Assembly: GCA_949126835.1 (NCBI GenBank)
Contig: OX421495.1
Location: 3,631,511 to 3,695,510 of the forward strand
Direction of reading: 5' to 3'
DNA: 64,000 nt
Source: Anisus vortex
Lineage: Eukaryota; Mollusca; Gastropoda; Planorbidae
Part shown: in pieces, positions 11,575 to 24,370 of the stretch
How the letters are laid out: every line of letters starts with the position of its first letter
Numbering within the stretch: position 1 is the first letter of the stretch
The notes under the pieces: model-generated
What the model saw: only the letters and a program-made list of their open reading frames with translations
What the model was told of the DNA's origin: nothing
Databases searched by the model: none
Made by a program: the position numbers and the translations under genes

Positions 11575-11720
11575 TCCCGAGTAGCATCTGGGTATGGAAT
11601 GGGTTGCCTGGACAAACCAGGAAAACCAGTAACTTAACATCATTTAGAACACTAATAGAATTGCAGGACTTGACTCAAACTACGGATGAGCGTAGGACGC
11701 AATAATCTGCTATATAGAAA
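11575..11720 (+). pseudogene. LINE 3'-end fragment
   Basis: The segment translates to a decayed version of the 6400-6551 peptide (GMEWVAW-like in a shifted frame; ATGGAATGGGTTGCCTG is conserved). The tail GGATGAGCGTAGGACGCAAT then AATCTGC follows. It lacks the terminal AGGAGCGTCTGTAA. Confidence 0.7.
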
Positions 11721-12068
11721 TTAAATTAAAGTACCGAGCTATTAACTATATAGGCCTATACTTTTCTTTTATACATACAAAATTTCTCAGTAACAGAAAA
11801 TGTAGGCCTATTTGTTTAAATGGACTTTATAATTATTAACAATATTTATAAACTAGTCACAGCCTAGGCCGAACTATACACACGCTACGATCGATAATCA
11901 TTAATAATTAGAATGTAATACATTTTCCCACAGTTATCGGTCCTACCTCTGCCACGCTTTTGATAGATTCAAACTTCAAAGGTACGGCCAGCACTGATAC
12001 AGGGACCATCAGTCGTAGGAGTTGAGTGTTAAATTGTCACAGGCACAGAGAGAGTGATTGCCCGGTCT

Positions 12069-13309
<1,241 letters not shown>

Positions 13310-14082
13310 GTCGCCCATACCAAAAGGAAAAGAACATTGCATACTAAACAATAGAAGTGTGCAATTTCTTTTAGAACCGCCTGCACTTAACTTTAGTTCT
13401 AAACAATATACAAAAAAAACTGACTCCACCTGGGTAGTCCGTTAAATAAGACAAGTAAGGGAAATAATTTATTCTATTAAACCCTCATCATATAGGATCT
13501 CAAGTTATCCTTAGACCATAACACATGTTCGCGTTATTCTAAAAAAATTATACTCTCTGAGATATCATTCCTTATAAACATCATCATCTTATTTATAAGG
13601 TAAAAATCAGCATAACTAATGTTATCATATTAAACAATTCAATCATTAATTAATTCAACTTAAATGAAATTAATATTTAAATAAACTTAAGAGTAAGAAT
13701 TTAATCTTAAGTGTGTAAGCATGTGAAGTGTATGCACATTACTCTATTTTGGTTTTTACATAATCACAACTATAGTTTGATTGTTTCAAAATAAGGATGT
13801 ACATTTCTGTTCATTCATTATCTTACTAATAAAGAAAATTATGTCCATAAATCAATAATACTTAAAAGTAACTTATTAGGTTTTTTTCTTTTTTCTTACA
13901 ACAATAATAATATTTGTTTTAGCAAATGGAAATATTCATGGCATAAAATAAGGCATAAGATATTGCATAAAATAATCACATCATATTCATATATTCATGC
14001 ATTTATATTTTAAATGATCCAATTCTCTTAGTTAGGATCATCAGAATATATACATGAAGTTATCTATTTCCTTATACATTTG
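13310..14082 (-). other. 3' untranslated part of element 1
   Basis: About 770 bp between the polyprotein stop and the 3' LTR. I see no ORF and no clear purine-only tract next to the LTR; the minus strand ends TTTTGGTATGGGCGAC there. Confidence 0.7.
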
Positions 14083-17000
14083 TTACATGCGCGGTAGGGT
14101 GTCCGCGACGATGTTATCTTTTCCAGATAAGTGAGTTATTTTTAAGTTGTAAGCTTGAATAAACAAACTCCATCTTAGAATGCGCTGATTTTGTTTGATG
14201 CGGGAAAGAAATACTAGTGGATTGTGATCAGTGAATATCTCGATTGGGAACTGAGAACCATTTACATAGTAATTGAAATGTTTCAATGCTTGGATAAGTC
14301 CTAGTAATTCCTGCTCTATTGTGCTATAATTTACCTCATGTGGGTTAAATTTTTTTGAACAAAAGCTAATGGGATGTTCAAGTGAATCATCTCCTATTTG
14401 TGAGATTACCGCGCCCATTCCTGTATTACACGAGTCTACCGTTATTCTGAAGGGTTTAGTATAATCAGGTGAGACTAATACTGGTGCCTTGGTCAGTATG
14501 TCTTTTATATCATTAAAGGCTTGGTCACATTCCTGAGTCCACTTAAATTGATTTTTCTTTCTCAAGAGATTTGTCAAAGGGCAAGTGATAATAGAAAAGT
14601 TTTTACAAAACTTCCTGTAGTACCCGGCCATACCCAGAAATCCTCGAAGTTGTTTCTGCGTTTTAGGGACAGGGAATTCCTGTATAGCTTTGACTTTGGC
14701 ATTCACTGGTTTTACTTTGCCATTACCCACTACATGACCTAAATATTCAATTTCTGCATGGCAAAATTGACTTTTAACTAGGTTTATAGTAAGATTAGCC
14801 TGTTTTAGTTTTTGGAATAATAGGTTTAACTGATGTAGATGATCATTAAAGTTATTACTGAACACTACGATATCGTCCAGATATGCATGGCATTGTGGGA
14901 TATCATGGATAATAGTGTTTATTAGTCTTTGAAAACTAGCTGGAGCATTGACCATTCCGAATGGCATTACTTTAAACTTATATAATCCATCAGGAGTAAC
15001 AAAAGTTGATACCTCCTGAGCCCTATCTGTTAATGGGATTTGGAAATAAGCTGTTAGTAAGTCAATCTTAGTTACATAGTTTGCAGTGCTTACTCTATCG
15101 ATTAAATCATCTATCCGTGGTATGGGATACGAATCTGTTTTTGTCACTTGGTTTAATTTCCTATAGTCTACACAAAAGCGTAGTGAACCATCAGATTTGG
15201 GAACCAACACACATGGGGATGACCAATCACTGTTACTGTGAGTAATTATATCATTGCTCAGCATATAATCAATTTCTTTACGGATGTGTTCAAGTTGTAT
15301 GGGATTAACCCTATACGGATGTTGTTTGACAGGTTTAACATTATCATCTTTTAAAACTACATCATGGGTAACCAAAGTTGTTTTATTAGGAATATCACTA
15401 AACAAATTTACATGATCATAGATTAAACCCTTGATAGAAGTCTGTTCACCTAAGTCTAGATGTGCCAGTTTATCATTGAGGTTTTTAAGTGCTTCAGTGT
15501 TTTGAAGTTTACTTTCTATGATTGTCTTTTTAAATTTAGGCGGGGGTGTTTCAACAGTTTTGATAGCACTCACTGGCCTAATGTCAGTTTGTTCTTCCCT
15601 AACAACATAAGGTTTTAGCATGTTTATATGGCACAGTCTCTGTGTTTTCCTTCTATCAGGGGTTTTTACAAGGTATGTTACATCACTGATTTTATCTAAA
15701 ACCTGATATGGTCCTGTATATTTTGCACTCAGGGGTTGTCCAGACAATTGGGTCAACATGAGGACTTTATCACCAGGATGGAAACATCGGGATCTGGCCT
15801 TGACATCATAGTACCCTTTCATTCTTTTCTGAGCCTGCAAAAGATTATCTTTAACATGATTAAAAGCATGATAGATTCTATTGCTAAATTGTTCCACATA
15901 AGCTACGAGTCCAGTCTCTTCATCAGAATTTAACAAGGTTTCCTGCAACAGTTTTAGAGGTCCTCGAACTGAATGTCCAAACACTAACTCGAACGGACTG
16001 AATCCAAGAGATTCCTGCACAGTTTCTCTAGTCGCGAAAAGAGCGAATGGAATACCGCGATCCCAGTCTTCAGTGTTCTCAAAACAGTATGTGCGGAGCA
16101 TGGTTTTCAGAGTCTGATGATATCTTTCTAGGGCACCTTGGCTTTGCGGATGGTACGCAGTTGAAGTTGCATGTTGGATGCCTAGTTTCTTTAAGACCTG
16201 GTTAAACAGCTTTGATGTAAAGTTAGATCCTTGGTCTGACTGTATAGTCTTTGGAAGACCGTATCTTGAACAAAATGCAATCAGTGCGTCAGATATCTTA
16301 TCTGCGTTAATGGTGCGTAGCGGAATAGCTTCAGGGTATCTCGTGGCAGTGCACATTATAGTGAATAAGTACTGGTGTCCTGTCTTTGTTTTAGGCAAAG
16401 GACCTACACAGTCTATTAGCAAGTGGCTAAATGGTTCTGCAAAGGCGGGTATTGGCTTTAGAGGTGCTACCGGTATAGTCTGGTTAGGTTTACCAACTAT
16501 CTGGCATGTATTGCATGACTTGCAGTATTTTGTGACGTCACGATGTAGTCCAGGCCAATAGAAGTACGGAAGAATTCGACGGTAAGTCTTGTTCACTCCT
16601 AGATGACCAGCATATGGCGTGTCATGAGCCATGTGTAAGATGTCATTACGATATATGGCTGGTACCACAATCTGACTTCCTTCTCTGCAATTGTCATTAT
16701 CACATTTCACATCTCTCCATTTTTGCATTAATATTCCCTCCTTCAGAAAAAATCCATTTCCTTTAATTTCTGCCTCCTGTTCAGTTATCACCTTTTTCTT
16801 CAGGTGTTTAATTCCTGAATCTCTATTCTGTTCTAATAGGAGTAATTGTCGAGGTGACAAATTACTTTCAGTAGTCTTGACTGAGGGACCACTCAAGATG
16901 TCAGCCAGGAAAGTTGCCTGTAGGTCAATTTCTGGTTCTATTTTTGACTTTGACATGGTTTCGACAGACTTTTGTTGTTGGGCCATACCTCTAGTGACGA

Positions 17001-18588
17001 TGCATATAGGTTTGATAAAGCTCTCACTTTTATTAAGGCATTGTTTTTTCTTGGATATGGAATGCACCACATCTCCAGCAATATCATTTCCCAGTATTAA
17101 AGAAACACCTTTAAACGGAAGTGATTTGTATACACCCACAACTACATTTCCAGTGAAGTACGCACTCTTCAGCTGTATTTGATGCAAAGGAACTTGTACA
17201 TTTTTCCTTGATACACCTTGAATAGTGAGATCCTGTCCTGTATATGTCGATTGTGACGTAGGAACAGTATTCTCTAAAAGTAGTGAAACCTCAGCCCCTG
17301 TATCACGGAGTATTCTGATGTTCTTTTCACTAGTGACACCATTTATTATGGATGACACGGTACCTTCTTCAATGAATGGTAAACAATTGCTTGGTATCTC
17401 AGTATCGATGAGATCTGTATCCAAGTTATTTTTGTAAGAGGTATGTTTAGTACTCATGGTGATTCTATCTGATATAGACTCCTTGGAGCTCAGATTAGCA
17501 TTGGAATTATTGAAAACCATTGTCTCTATTTCAGGAACTATTTCTGGTTTCAAGTTTCCTAGATACGTGTGTTTTGTCAGGTTATCTGCATTAGCACTAG
17601 GTATCTCTGTTTGAGTTCTAATATCCTTCTTTACATTTTCATGAGTTCTTTGTTTTGGCATTGCTACATACGATAAGACAACATTCTTTTTATTCGGGTT
17701 CCCATTCAATATCCAGCACTTTTCCTTAGTATGTCCAATTCGTTTACAATGGCTACAGGTTGGCTTGGAATTTGTTGGACCTTCATTGCTCTGCTGATGT
17801 CTCTTTGATTGATAGGATTCATTTGGATTTATGGTTTTCTTTTCTACCTTCATATCTCGATTCTGGAATTTTGATTTATCAACTGTTGTAAATTTATTGC
17901 TGGAATGGATAATAACGTATTCGTCTGCCATTACTGCTGCTGTTTCTACTTGTTCTACACCTTTGTCTGCTAAATGTATTCTTACGTCACCTCTGATGTT
18001 ATTGTTAAAGTCTTCCATTAGCATAAGATTAGCTAATTTATCAAAGTCTTTGTTTACACCTTTGGATCGAATCCATCTTTCAAAATATTTCTTTTTCTGT
18101 CTTAGAAAATCAACATGGGATTGTTCCTGTTCTTTCTTAGACTCGCGAAAAACTTTTCTATATTTTTCAGGTGTTAATGCATAACTTAGCAGTACTCTAT
18201 TCTTGATCAGTTCATAATCATACAATTCCTCTTCAGTAAGACTTAATACAACATCAAGTGCCTTTCCTTTGATCAGAGCTGAGCGTAGAAGTATAGCTTT
18301 CTTGCCCTCGGGAAATTGATAGTCTCTAGCGTTTCTCTCGAAAATCATGAAGAACTCTTCCACCGAATTATCTTCAAAAACTGGAATATGTTTCTTAAAC
18401 TTATACAGTTCTGCATCTGCTTCAGAGCTTGCATTCGAATGATTTGACGTACGAGACCTTGCTATCTCAATTCTTTCTTGGCTTGCTATTTTCTCTCTTG
18501 CTATTTCTCTTTCCATCTCAATTCTCTTGTTTTCTCTTTCTCTTTCCATCTCTAATTCCATCTTTCTTAACTCAAGTTTAAATTTCAA
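14083..18588 (-). CDS. Gag-Pol polyprotein, order gag-PR-IN-RT-RNase H (1501 residues)
   Basis: Single minus-strand frame of an LTR retrotransposon. In order: a Glu/Arg-rich coiled segment (1-45); a gag capsid-like region (about 60-230); a CCHC zinc knuckle (C278, C281, H286, C291); retropepsin with DTG at 429-431; an integrase HHCC finger (H655, H662, C692, C695); an integrase core D726, D785, E821 with the D-35-E spacing; a GPY/F-type module near 959-961; reverse transcriptase with D1176 and YLDD at 1236-1239; RNase H with D1385, E1425 or E1427, D1454 and D1496. All catalytic residues I looked for are present. The annotated ATG is internal: the likely gag start lies upstream in another frame (18883). 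It would make virus-like particles, cDNA and integration machinery. The plus-strand frames overlapping it are shadows. Confidence 0.95.
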   Translation of the reverse strand: MKFKLELRKMELEMERERENKRIEMEREIAREKIASQERIEIARSRTSNHSNASSEADAELYKFKKHIPVFEDNSVEEFFMIFERNARDYQFPEGKKAILLRSALIKGKALDVVLSLTEEELYDYELIKNRVLLSYALTPEKYRKVFRESKKEQEQSHVDFLRQKKKYFERWIRSKGVNKDFDKLANLMLMEDFNNNIRGDVRIHLADKGVEQVETAAVMADEYVIIHSSNKFTTVDKSKFQNRDMKVEKKTINPNESYQSKRHQQSNEGPTNSKPTCSHCKRIGHTKEKCWILNGNPNKKNVVLSYVAMPKQRTHENVKKDIRTQTEIPSANADNLTKHTYLGNLKPEIVPEIETMVFNNSNANLSSKESISDRITMSTKHTSYKNNLDTDLIDTEIPSNCLPFIEEGTVSSIINGVTSEKNIRILRDTGAEVSLLLENTVPTSQSTYTGQDLTIQGVSRKNVQVPLHQIQLKSAYFTGNVVVGVYKSLPFKGVSLILGNDIAGDVVHSISKKKQCLNKSESFIKPICIVTRGMAQQQKSVETMSKSKIEPEIDLQATFLADILSGPSVKTTESNLSPRQLLLLEQNRDSGIKHLKKKVITEQEAEIKGNGFFLKEGILMQKWRDVKCDNDNCREGSQIVVPAIYRNDILHMAHDTPYAGHLGVNKTYRRILPYFYWPGLHRDVTKYCKSCNTCQIVGKPNQTIPVAPLKPIPAFAEPFSHLLIDCVGPLPKTKTGHQYLFTIMCTATRYPEAIPLRTINADKISDALIAFCSRYGLPKTIQSDQGSNFTSKLFNQVLKKLGIQHATSTAYHPQSQGALERYHQTLKTMLRTYCFENTEDWDRGIPFALFATRETVQESLGFSPFELVFGHSVRGPLKLLQETLLNSDEETGLVAYVEQFSNRIYHAFNHVKDNLLQAQKRMKGYYDVKARSRCFHPGDKVLMLTQLSGQPLSAKYTGPYQVLDKISDVTYLVKTPDRRKTQRLCHINMLKPYVVREEQTDIRPVSAIKTVETPPPKFKKTIIESKLQNTEALKNLNDKLAHLDLGEQTSIKGLIYDHVNLFSDIPNKTTLVTHDVVLKDDNVKPVKQHPYRVNPIQLEHIRKEIDYMLSNDIITHSNSDWSSPCVLVPKSDGSLRFCVDYRKLNQVTKTDSYPIPRIDDLIDRVSTANYVTKIDLLTAYFQIPLTDRAQEVSTFVTPDGLYKFKVMPFGMVNAPASFQRLINTIIHDIPQCHAYLDDIVVFSNNFNDHLHQLNLLFQKLKQANLTINLVKSQFCHAEIEYLGHVVGNGKVKPVNAKVKAIQEFPVPKTQKQLRGFLGMAGYYRKFCKNFSIITCPLTNLLRKKNQFKWTQECDQAFNDIKDILTKAPVLVSPDYTKPFRITVDSCNTGMGAVISQIGDDSLEHPISFCSKKFNPHEVNYSTIEQELLGLIQALKHFNYYVNGSQFPIEIFTDHNPLVFLSRIKQNQRILRWSLFIQAYNLKITHLSGKDNIVADTLPRM

Positions 18589-18724
18589 TTCTTCACTTAA
18601 GTCCCCAGTTGTATGCTTTACTCTTTGTTTTATAGGAAAAGGTAATTCATCATCTGATTCATCATTAATGTTATCATTAGCAGTAGTTTCTTCAATAATT
18701 AGTGAACCTTGTTTTCTTAAACAC

Positions 18725-18883
18725 TCAGTTACCTCTTGAAGTTTTTGATGGCCTAGTTTCTGTGATAGAAATGCCCAATGATTTAGCCAATTCTTTTAGT
18801 TGTATCATCGACATTTTATTAAGCTGTTCTGAGGTTAGATCAAATATCTCTGGATCCAATGTAAGATTATTTGTGGCTTCCAT
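18725..18883 (-). CDS. Gag N-terminal segment of element 1, out of frame with the main ORF
   Basis: A 52-codon frame starts MEATNNLTLDPEIF at 18883 and ends at a TGA at 18725-18727. It resembles the gag start of element 2 (31821): both have a short acidic lead, then LKELAKSLGIS or LKEIAEILKIE, then ITET/VTET with RPS/TPS. That helix-loop-helix pattern looks like a SAP-type DNA-binding fold (inference). Similarity to element 2 suggests this segment should be continuous with the main ORF; the frame changes at a run of five A (plus strand 18742-18746). It could be a real inactivating indel, a read error, or a recoding site. Confidence 0.7.
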   Translation of the reverse strand: MEATNNLTLDPEIFDLTSEQLNKMSMIQLKELAKSLGISITETRPSKTSRGN

Positions 18884-19287
18884 TTTATATTATTAAAAGT
18901 TACTGTAAATCTTGTTAATAATACAATAAAAGTGTCCAACTTACTTTCTGTCCTTTGAATAATTCACTACACCACACAGTTCAGATTTGTCGCAACAAGG
19001 TCATAAAAATAACACTTTCTTAGAGTTACTTTGTTCGATAAGGTAATACACCAGATAATTTTCCAGGCTGAATAGTTAAGTTTTCCGATTCTCAATAGCA
19101 ATGTTCAATTCAATCACAATCTTTAGTAAATTGTATATTGTTCATATTTTCCAACACAATCCATCCAAGTTACGAGTATGTATTACGGCAGTTGTAAATA
19201 GTTTGTGTAAATAGTATAACGATTCTTGAAGTTGAAGTAAATCCTCTAAACGTTTGTTAGTAAATCACTGACGAGCAAAACCCATTT
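18884..19287 (-). other. 5' leader of element 1
   Basis: About 400 bp between the 5' LTR and the gag start. Just inside the LTR the minus strand reads AAATGGGTTTTGCTCGTCAG, where the primer-binding site should lie. I could not assign a tRNA. Confidence 0.6.
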
Positions 19288-20319
19288 TATTACAAGGCAA
19301 TTTATTCACCATAATAAATTATGGATGAGACCTTCTATTTATATCACACAAGTATAATTATGATTTATAATGTTATTACGGCTAGAGCCCCCATTCAATT
19401 TATGAAAATAATAGTTATAGTATTGTTATTATTAGTGTGAGTATCCTTGTATTAGTGAAGATCTTATTATATCATTCTGAAGTTTATTTGTAGTTGTCTA
19501 GAGTATTCCTGGTTCTTATAATCCCCTGGCAATTCACATAGCGTAGTTTTAGAGTTTACAGTTGATTTACTTCATGTATAATTATTTATGTGGCTCATAT
19601 TATACAGCAAGAACCTTGATGTTGAGTGGTAGTGTAGATTATTAATATAGTTGAATAAACATTACACATACACACATGTATATAACTTTGAAATATTGAC
19701 GTTAACCAAGTTGTGTAGAAAGCAACGATAAATTTGGTTTAATTTACAACATCAATCCAGTAGGAATCCAAATAATATTATATACACAATCAAGAAATAC
19801 ACATATTCCAATTAGTAATGAATATCCTCAATGAACATATAGCATTGTAGTTAATAGTAGAATAATAAATTTTCCATAATACAACTCAAATAGAAACGAT
19901 TCTCAGAGACTTAATATTAGATGTTATCCGAACGGCTGTACGCCAAGAACTGACTAAAAGTGTCGAATCGCGTAGAAATATATTACGGGTCAATCGTTGG
20001 AAAAACCAGACAGTCTAGTGACACGAATATTTTAATCAAGCCTGCATGTTGACTGCGTGATCAGATACTTTTTATTAAGAACAAGCAATAATGCTCTAAC
20101 AAAATAAGGAGAGACCGATCGACCTTGACATGCTGTACTCGCGTGAACAGTTCATGTTTTTATCGAGGTTAATAAAAAACAATAATGCTCTAATTAAGTT
20201 AGGAAAAACCCGGGGGAAACTTTGAGCTGAGAAATATTTATATCGTTTAAACGCAATTCGCTTAAATGATTTAGTTGGTTTATTAACATTACAATGTAGG
20301 GAATTTACGTTTCGTAACA
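19288..20319 (-). repeat. 5' LTR of element 1
   Basis: Matches 12278-13309 without visible change. It ends at 20319 next to the TA tract. On this strand it carries the element's promoter by position; no promoter motif was assigned. Confidence 0.95.
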
Positions 20320-20327
20320 ATATATAC

Positions 20328-20359
<32 letters not shown>

Positions 20360-20396
20360 GTATATATATATATATGTATACATATATATATATATT

Positions 20397-20456
<60 letters not shown>

Positions 20457-20460
20457 GGCC
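20320..20460. repeat. (TA)n microsatellite, far half
   Basis: TATATA with occasional TATG or TATT interruptions, continuing the tract broken at 12277. It also gives a false N-terminus to a frame running into the LTR. Confidence 0.95.
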
Positions 20461-20479
20461 TATATATAAATTAGACTGT

Positions 20480-20870
20480 TTGTGTGGATTCCGATCCCCA
20501 TTGGTTAATTTAAAGAAATCGAATAATAATATTTTAGATGCATGCGGGAGTCGGGTGTTCGATTTTCAGCCAGGTCCAGGAATAGTCCAACTTTTTGTTA
20601 AACAAAAAGAAATGACCTATTTAAACCCGATTACAATATTTATTTTAAATTACTTTCCTTGATGTTTTCAGTAAATAATAAAAAATATATTTTTTAAAAT
20701 TATTGTAGCATTAGGCTATGTTTTTTCTAGTTTATACATTATTTTGTAACTGTTGCTTATAAAGGCCTACGGCAACGGCGGGGAATTTAGCTTGTATATA
20801 TCAGCTTATATGTGCTCTTATCTTATCTTATATATAATATATTTATATGTGCGTTTGTGTGTGTAGGCAT
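20480..20870 (+). mobile_element. tRNA-derived SINE
   Basis: A B-box-like GTGTTCGATTTTC lies near 20570. The 3' part shares CTTATAAAGGCCTACGGCAA, GGCGGGGAATTTAGCTTGTA and a TA/TG tail with copies at 38295-38470 and 52000-52275. The A box is poor. The copies share 3' ends and a tRNA-like head, which supports a SINE family. Confidence 0.6.
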
Positions 20871-21119
20871 ATATATATATATGTACGTATGTTGCATGGG
20901 TTTTCATACTAGTGGGCATTTCATTTATCTGATATTTGTTACTGTAACTGTAATGTCTTTAGGTTTTCCCACACACGCTGTATTTAAAAAATAACTGAGA
21001 CTAAAAGCCATCTATACACTTTATATGATTATTCATTATGCATATAACTCATTTCATTTGTTCAAGCTTAGTCCATGGTTTATGTTTTTTGACATAGTAG
21101 AACTATTTTTCTCTTTTAT
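20871..21119. other. Junction between duplication units
   Basis: AT-rich DNA between the SINE and the first block C match. No ORF or repeat was recognised. A tandem-duplication breakpoint should fall in or near here. Confidence 0.4.
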
Positions 21120-21257
21120 TTAATTGGAGATTGAGTTATTGTTTACTTATTTCTCTTATATCTTTAATGTTCCAACATAGTATAGTTCAATAAACAGATG
21201 CCAGGTGTTCATTGTCTTTGAGTGGACTCAAGTCCTCAATGTAAATTTATTAGCAAC

Positions 21258-22237
21258 AGGGTGGTATTTAGGATTGTGGGGACCCTGTTCCCAAATTTAT
21301 GTGGGGGCCCCTCGTGGTCTCGTCCCTGCCTTCCACATACCTCAGAAAAAGGCCGTTAATTCATGTTACATTTTGTAAAATCATAAATTTCATGTTGCAC
21401 TTATACTATAGCTTGGTTGGACTGGAGCGCTTTAAATTGTAGGGCAATAAATTAATTTTATGTTACTGTCATGTATATTGTTTTCCAAGAATTGGAACAC
21501 GCAATGTTTATTCTTCTCTCTCTCTCTTTTCTCACTACACACAATATTAGGACGTTTAGTAGGAAAACGAAAGATTCTAGGTAATGTTGGGATTCTGTGT
21601 TGATCTCAAATTCTCAGGGTCTGGGAACGACTCATTATTTAATAGGGGAAGTTCCTATCGTTTTGTTATGAGTTTTGTAATGTTACCATGATTTTCACCC
21701 CTACTGGTAGTGGGTCTGCCCCTTGCACCACTCGGATAGTATTTAATGATTTGTTTTGTCTGAAAGATGGAGAGTTTCAAAATATGTTCCTTTGAGAACG
21801 TTTGTGTTTGCACTATTTTATTCTAACTGTACATAATAGATATATTGTATATATTGAACATATCACCTGAAATAAACTATCAACAACAGTTACACTGAAG
21901 CTTCCTTGTCAAGTTACTATTCTATTGTGTTGTATACATTACTATAAGATTTATCTACTACTCTAATGCCCAAGAAAGGAAATGTTGGAATACAAATACT
22001 GAGTTTGTGCCCAGGACTATAAGAAGAGTTCATGTAATACTGAAACATAAATACTAATAATTAAAGTCTCCCCTAGGACTAACGAGAATTATCAGCAAGA
22101 TCTACACAGCTCTGGCCACAAGGGGATTGTGGACGTAACATTACATTTTCAACAAAAGTATGTGGATGTCACTAAATCATTTCTTTTTTGGATGTGTGGG
22201 GGCCCCTGTTTCAATGGAACATGTAAAACATGCCTAA
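21258..22237. mobile_element. MITE-like insertion, itself split by a solo LTR
   Basis: Left end AGGGTGGTATTTAGGATTGT, then GGGGACCCTGTTCCCAAA, matches the reverse complement of 35607-35735. The right end at about 22200-22237 holds GGGGGCCCC and CCTAAATACGCC. Block A lacks it. The solo LTR at 21467-22140 lies within it. Confidence 0.5.
21467..22140 (+). mobile_element. Solo LTR, 674 bp, TTAC target duplication
   Basis: Begins TGTCATGTATATTG and ends GATTGTGGACGTAACA. TTAC occurs at 21463-21466 and 22141-22144. A second copy lies at 23695-24370. An AAATAAAC poly(A)-like signal lies near 21870. Distinct target duplications show that the two LTRs inserted separately and are not the ends of one element. 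Confidence 0.85.
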
Positions 22238-23694
22238 ATACGCCAACGATTTCATTTGTTTGTGAGTGTGTTGTATAACAATACCTTGTTATGGTTGCAA
22301 TAGTTATTCTTGGATTGGCAGAGATACAAACATTAATCATTAAAGGGTACAACACACATTGTCACCACAATGTCTCGAGCCTTGTGAAGATGATGTGTTG
22401 TGAAGTTTTTTGGGTGTTGTGAAGATTGTTTTTTTTTTTGTTAGGAATAAGCGTAAATGTGCAAATCAATTAGGCATGAATAACAAGTTTAGGATATCTG
22501 AAAGTGTGATAATAGATTATTATAACAATATATTATTAGACAAAAAAATGGCACAAGGTTTTATTGAGTTAACCACATTTATTTTGAAAATTTCTTACAA
22601 ATGTATACAATAAATGAATTAAATATCTCACTGCTGGCTCATTTCTGGCCCAGACTTAAAACCTACATCAAAAGATTTCCATATATAAAAAGTTTACACA
22701 GAATAAAAAAACACACTGCATGCATTAAATTACAGACTTTCATTGTTTCACCTTCAGAGTTAGGTGGTTACCCAAGCAGTAGTATAGTGTCAAAAGCAAA
22801 AACTCTACAGCAGTCAAAGCAAAGAATAGTGTACACATTCAAACATTTTTCTCTTTATGAGCATGAGTATTTTCTTTGTTGAGATTTAATTTGAAACAAA
22901 AAGAGCCATACAAAATATATTTTTTGAAATTTAATTTTAAAAAATTCATTTAATAAAAGACATTTCCAGAACCAGATCCAACAGCTTGTAAGATAAAAAA
23001 GAAACATCTTATTGATGGTTGAATTTTATATTTTCAAACTATCTCCATATATTTTTTCTGTTCATTTCAATAAGTAATGGGTTCATTTATTTACACACAT
23101 AAGTTATACAGTAGCCTACAGTTTATTTTAAAGGGTTTTTCATGCTGTCCAAGCCTTGAGATGCATTTGAGTCATTCTGTTGGACTGCCAGTTAATGGCC
23201 TTTAGGCCAATTGTCAACAGCCCACTGAAAGAAAACAACAACACATAAATTATAAAGCTTTTTAATTAAGTAGATAATTTTAATATGCTACTAATGTATG
23301 GAGTGTTGTGAAGGTGTAGCCTGTGTTTGTGAACCATTTCACTCAAGTCCAGTGTCTTTTAAAAACATCACAATTTAAGGTGAGTGTGACATGCACACAT
23401 TAAAATGTCCTGGCCGCTTCATGTCCTGTGTTTCCTCCTCTAGATCTATATATAACTTTGGCCTGGTACCACCACCATTATCCCCTTCTATAATCCATTT
23501 CACTCTGTCATTTGTTACTCTCTCTCTCTCTCTAAATCAAATGTCCTATCAAAAGTAGCCTAGCTACTTTTCCTCTCTGAAAACAATAATTATTCTGATA
23601 CTATCGTGATCTTAGCTGGTTTAATCCGTCCATATTATTTGGTACGCACTGAAAGCGGAGAATGGTTAGATTTAGGAGTTAAAGTTAATCCATG

Positions 23695-24370
23695 TGTCAT
23701 GTATATTGTTTTTCCAAGAATTGGAACACGCAATGTTTATTCCTCTCTCTCTCTCTTTTCTTACTACACACAATATTAGGACGTTTAGTAGGAAAACAAA
23801 AGGTTCTAGGTAATGTTGGGATTCTGTGTTGATCTCAAATTCTCAGAGTCTGGGAACGACTCATTATTTAATAGGGGAAGTTCCTATCGTTTTTGTTATG
23901 AGTTTTGTAATGATACCATGATTTTCACCCCTACTGGTAATGGGTCTATCCCTTGCACCACTCGGATAGTATTTAATGATTTGTTTTGTCTGAAAGACGG
24001 AGAGTTTCAAAATATGTTCCTTTGAGAACGTTTGTGTTTGCACTATTTTATTCTAACTGTACATAATAGATATATTGTATATATTGAACATACCACCTGA
24101 AATAAACTATCAACAACAGTTACACTGAAGCTTCCTTGTCAAGTTACTATTCGATTGTGTTGTATACATTACAATAAGATTTATCTACTACTCTAATGTA
24201 CAAGAAAGGAAATGTTGGAATACAAATACTGAATTTGTGCCCAGGACTATAAGAAGAGTTCGTGTAATACTGAAACATAAATACTAATAATTAAAGTCTC
24301 CCCTAGGACTAACGAGAATTATCAGCAAGATCTACACAGCTCTGGCCACAAGGGGATTGTGGACGTAACA
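23695..24370 (+). mobile_element. Solo LTR, 676 bp, CATG target duplication
   Basis: Closely matches 21467-22140. CATG flanks it at 23691-23694 and 24371-24374. The frame at 23813-24025 lies inside the LTR and is not a gene. Block A lacks this insertion. Confidence 0.85.

Noticed and set aside
14521..18739. Several 65-163-codon plus-strand frames
   Set aside because: They are antisense to the long retroelement ORF and have no domains.
23813..24025. 70-codon frame
   Set aside because: Lies wholly within a solo LTR; the other copy breaks it by an indel.
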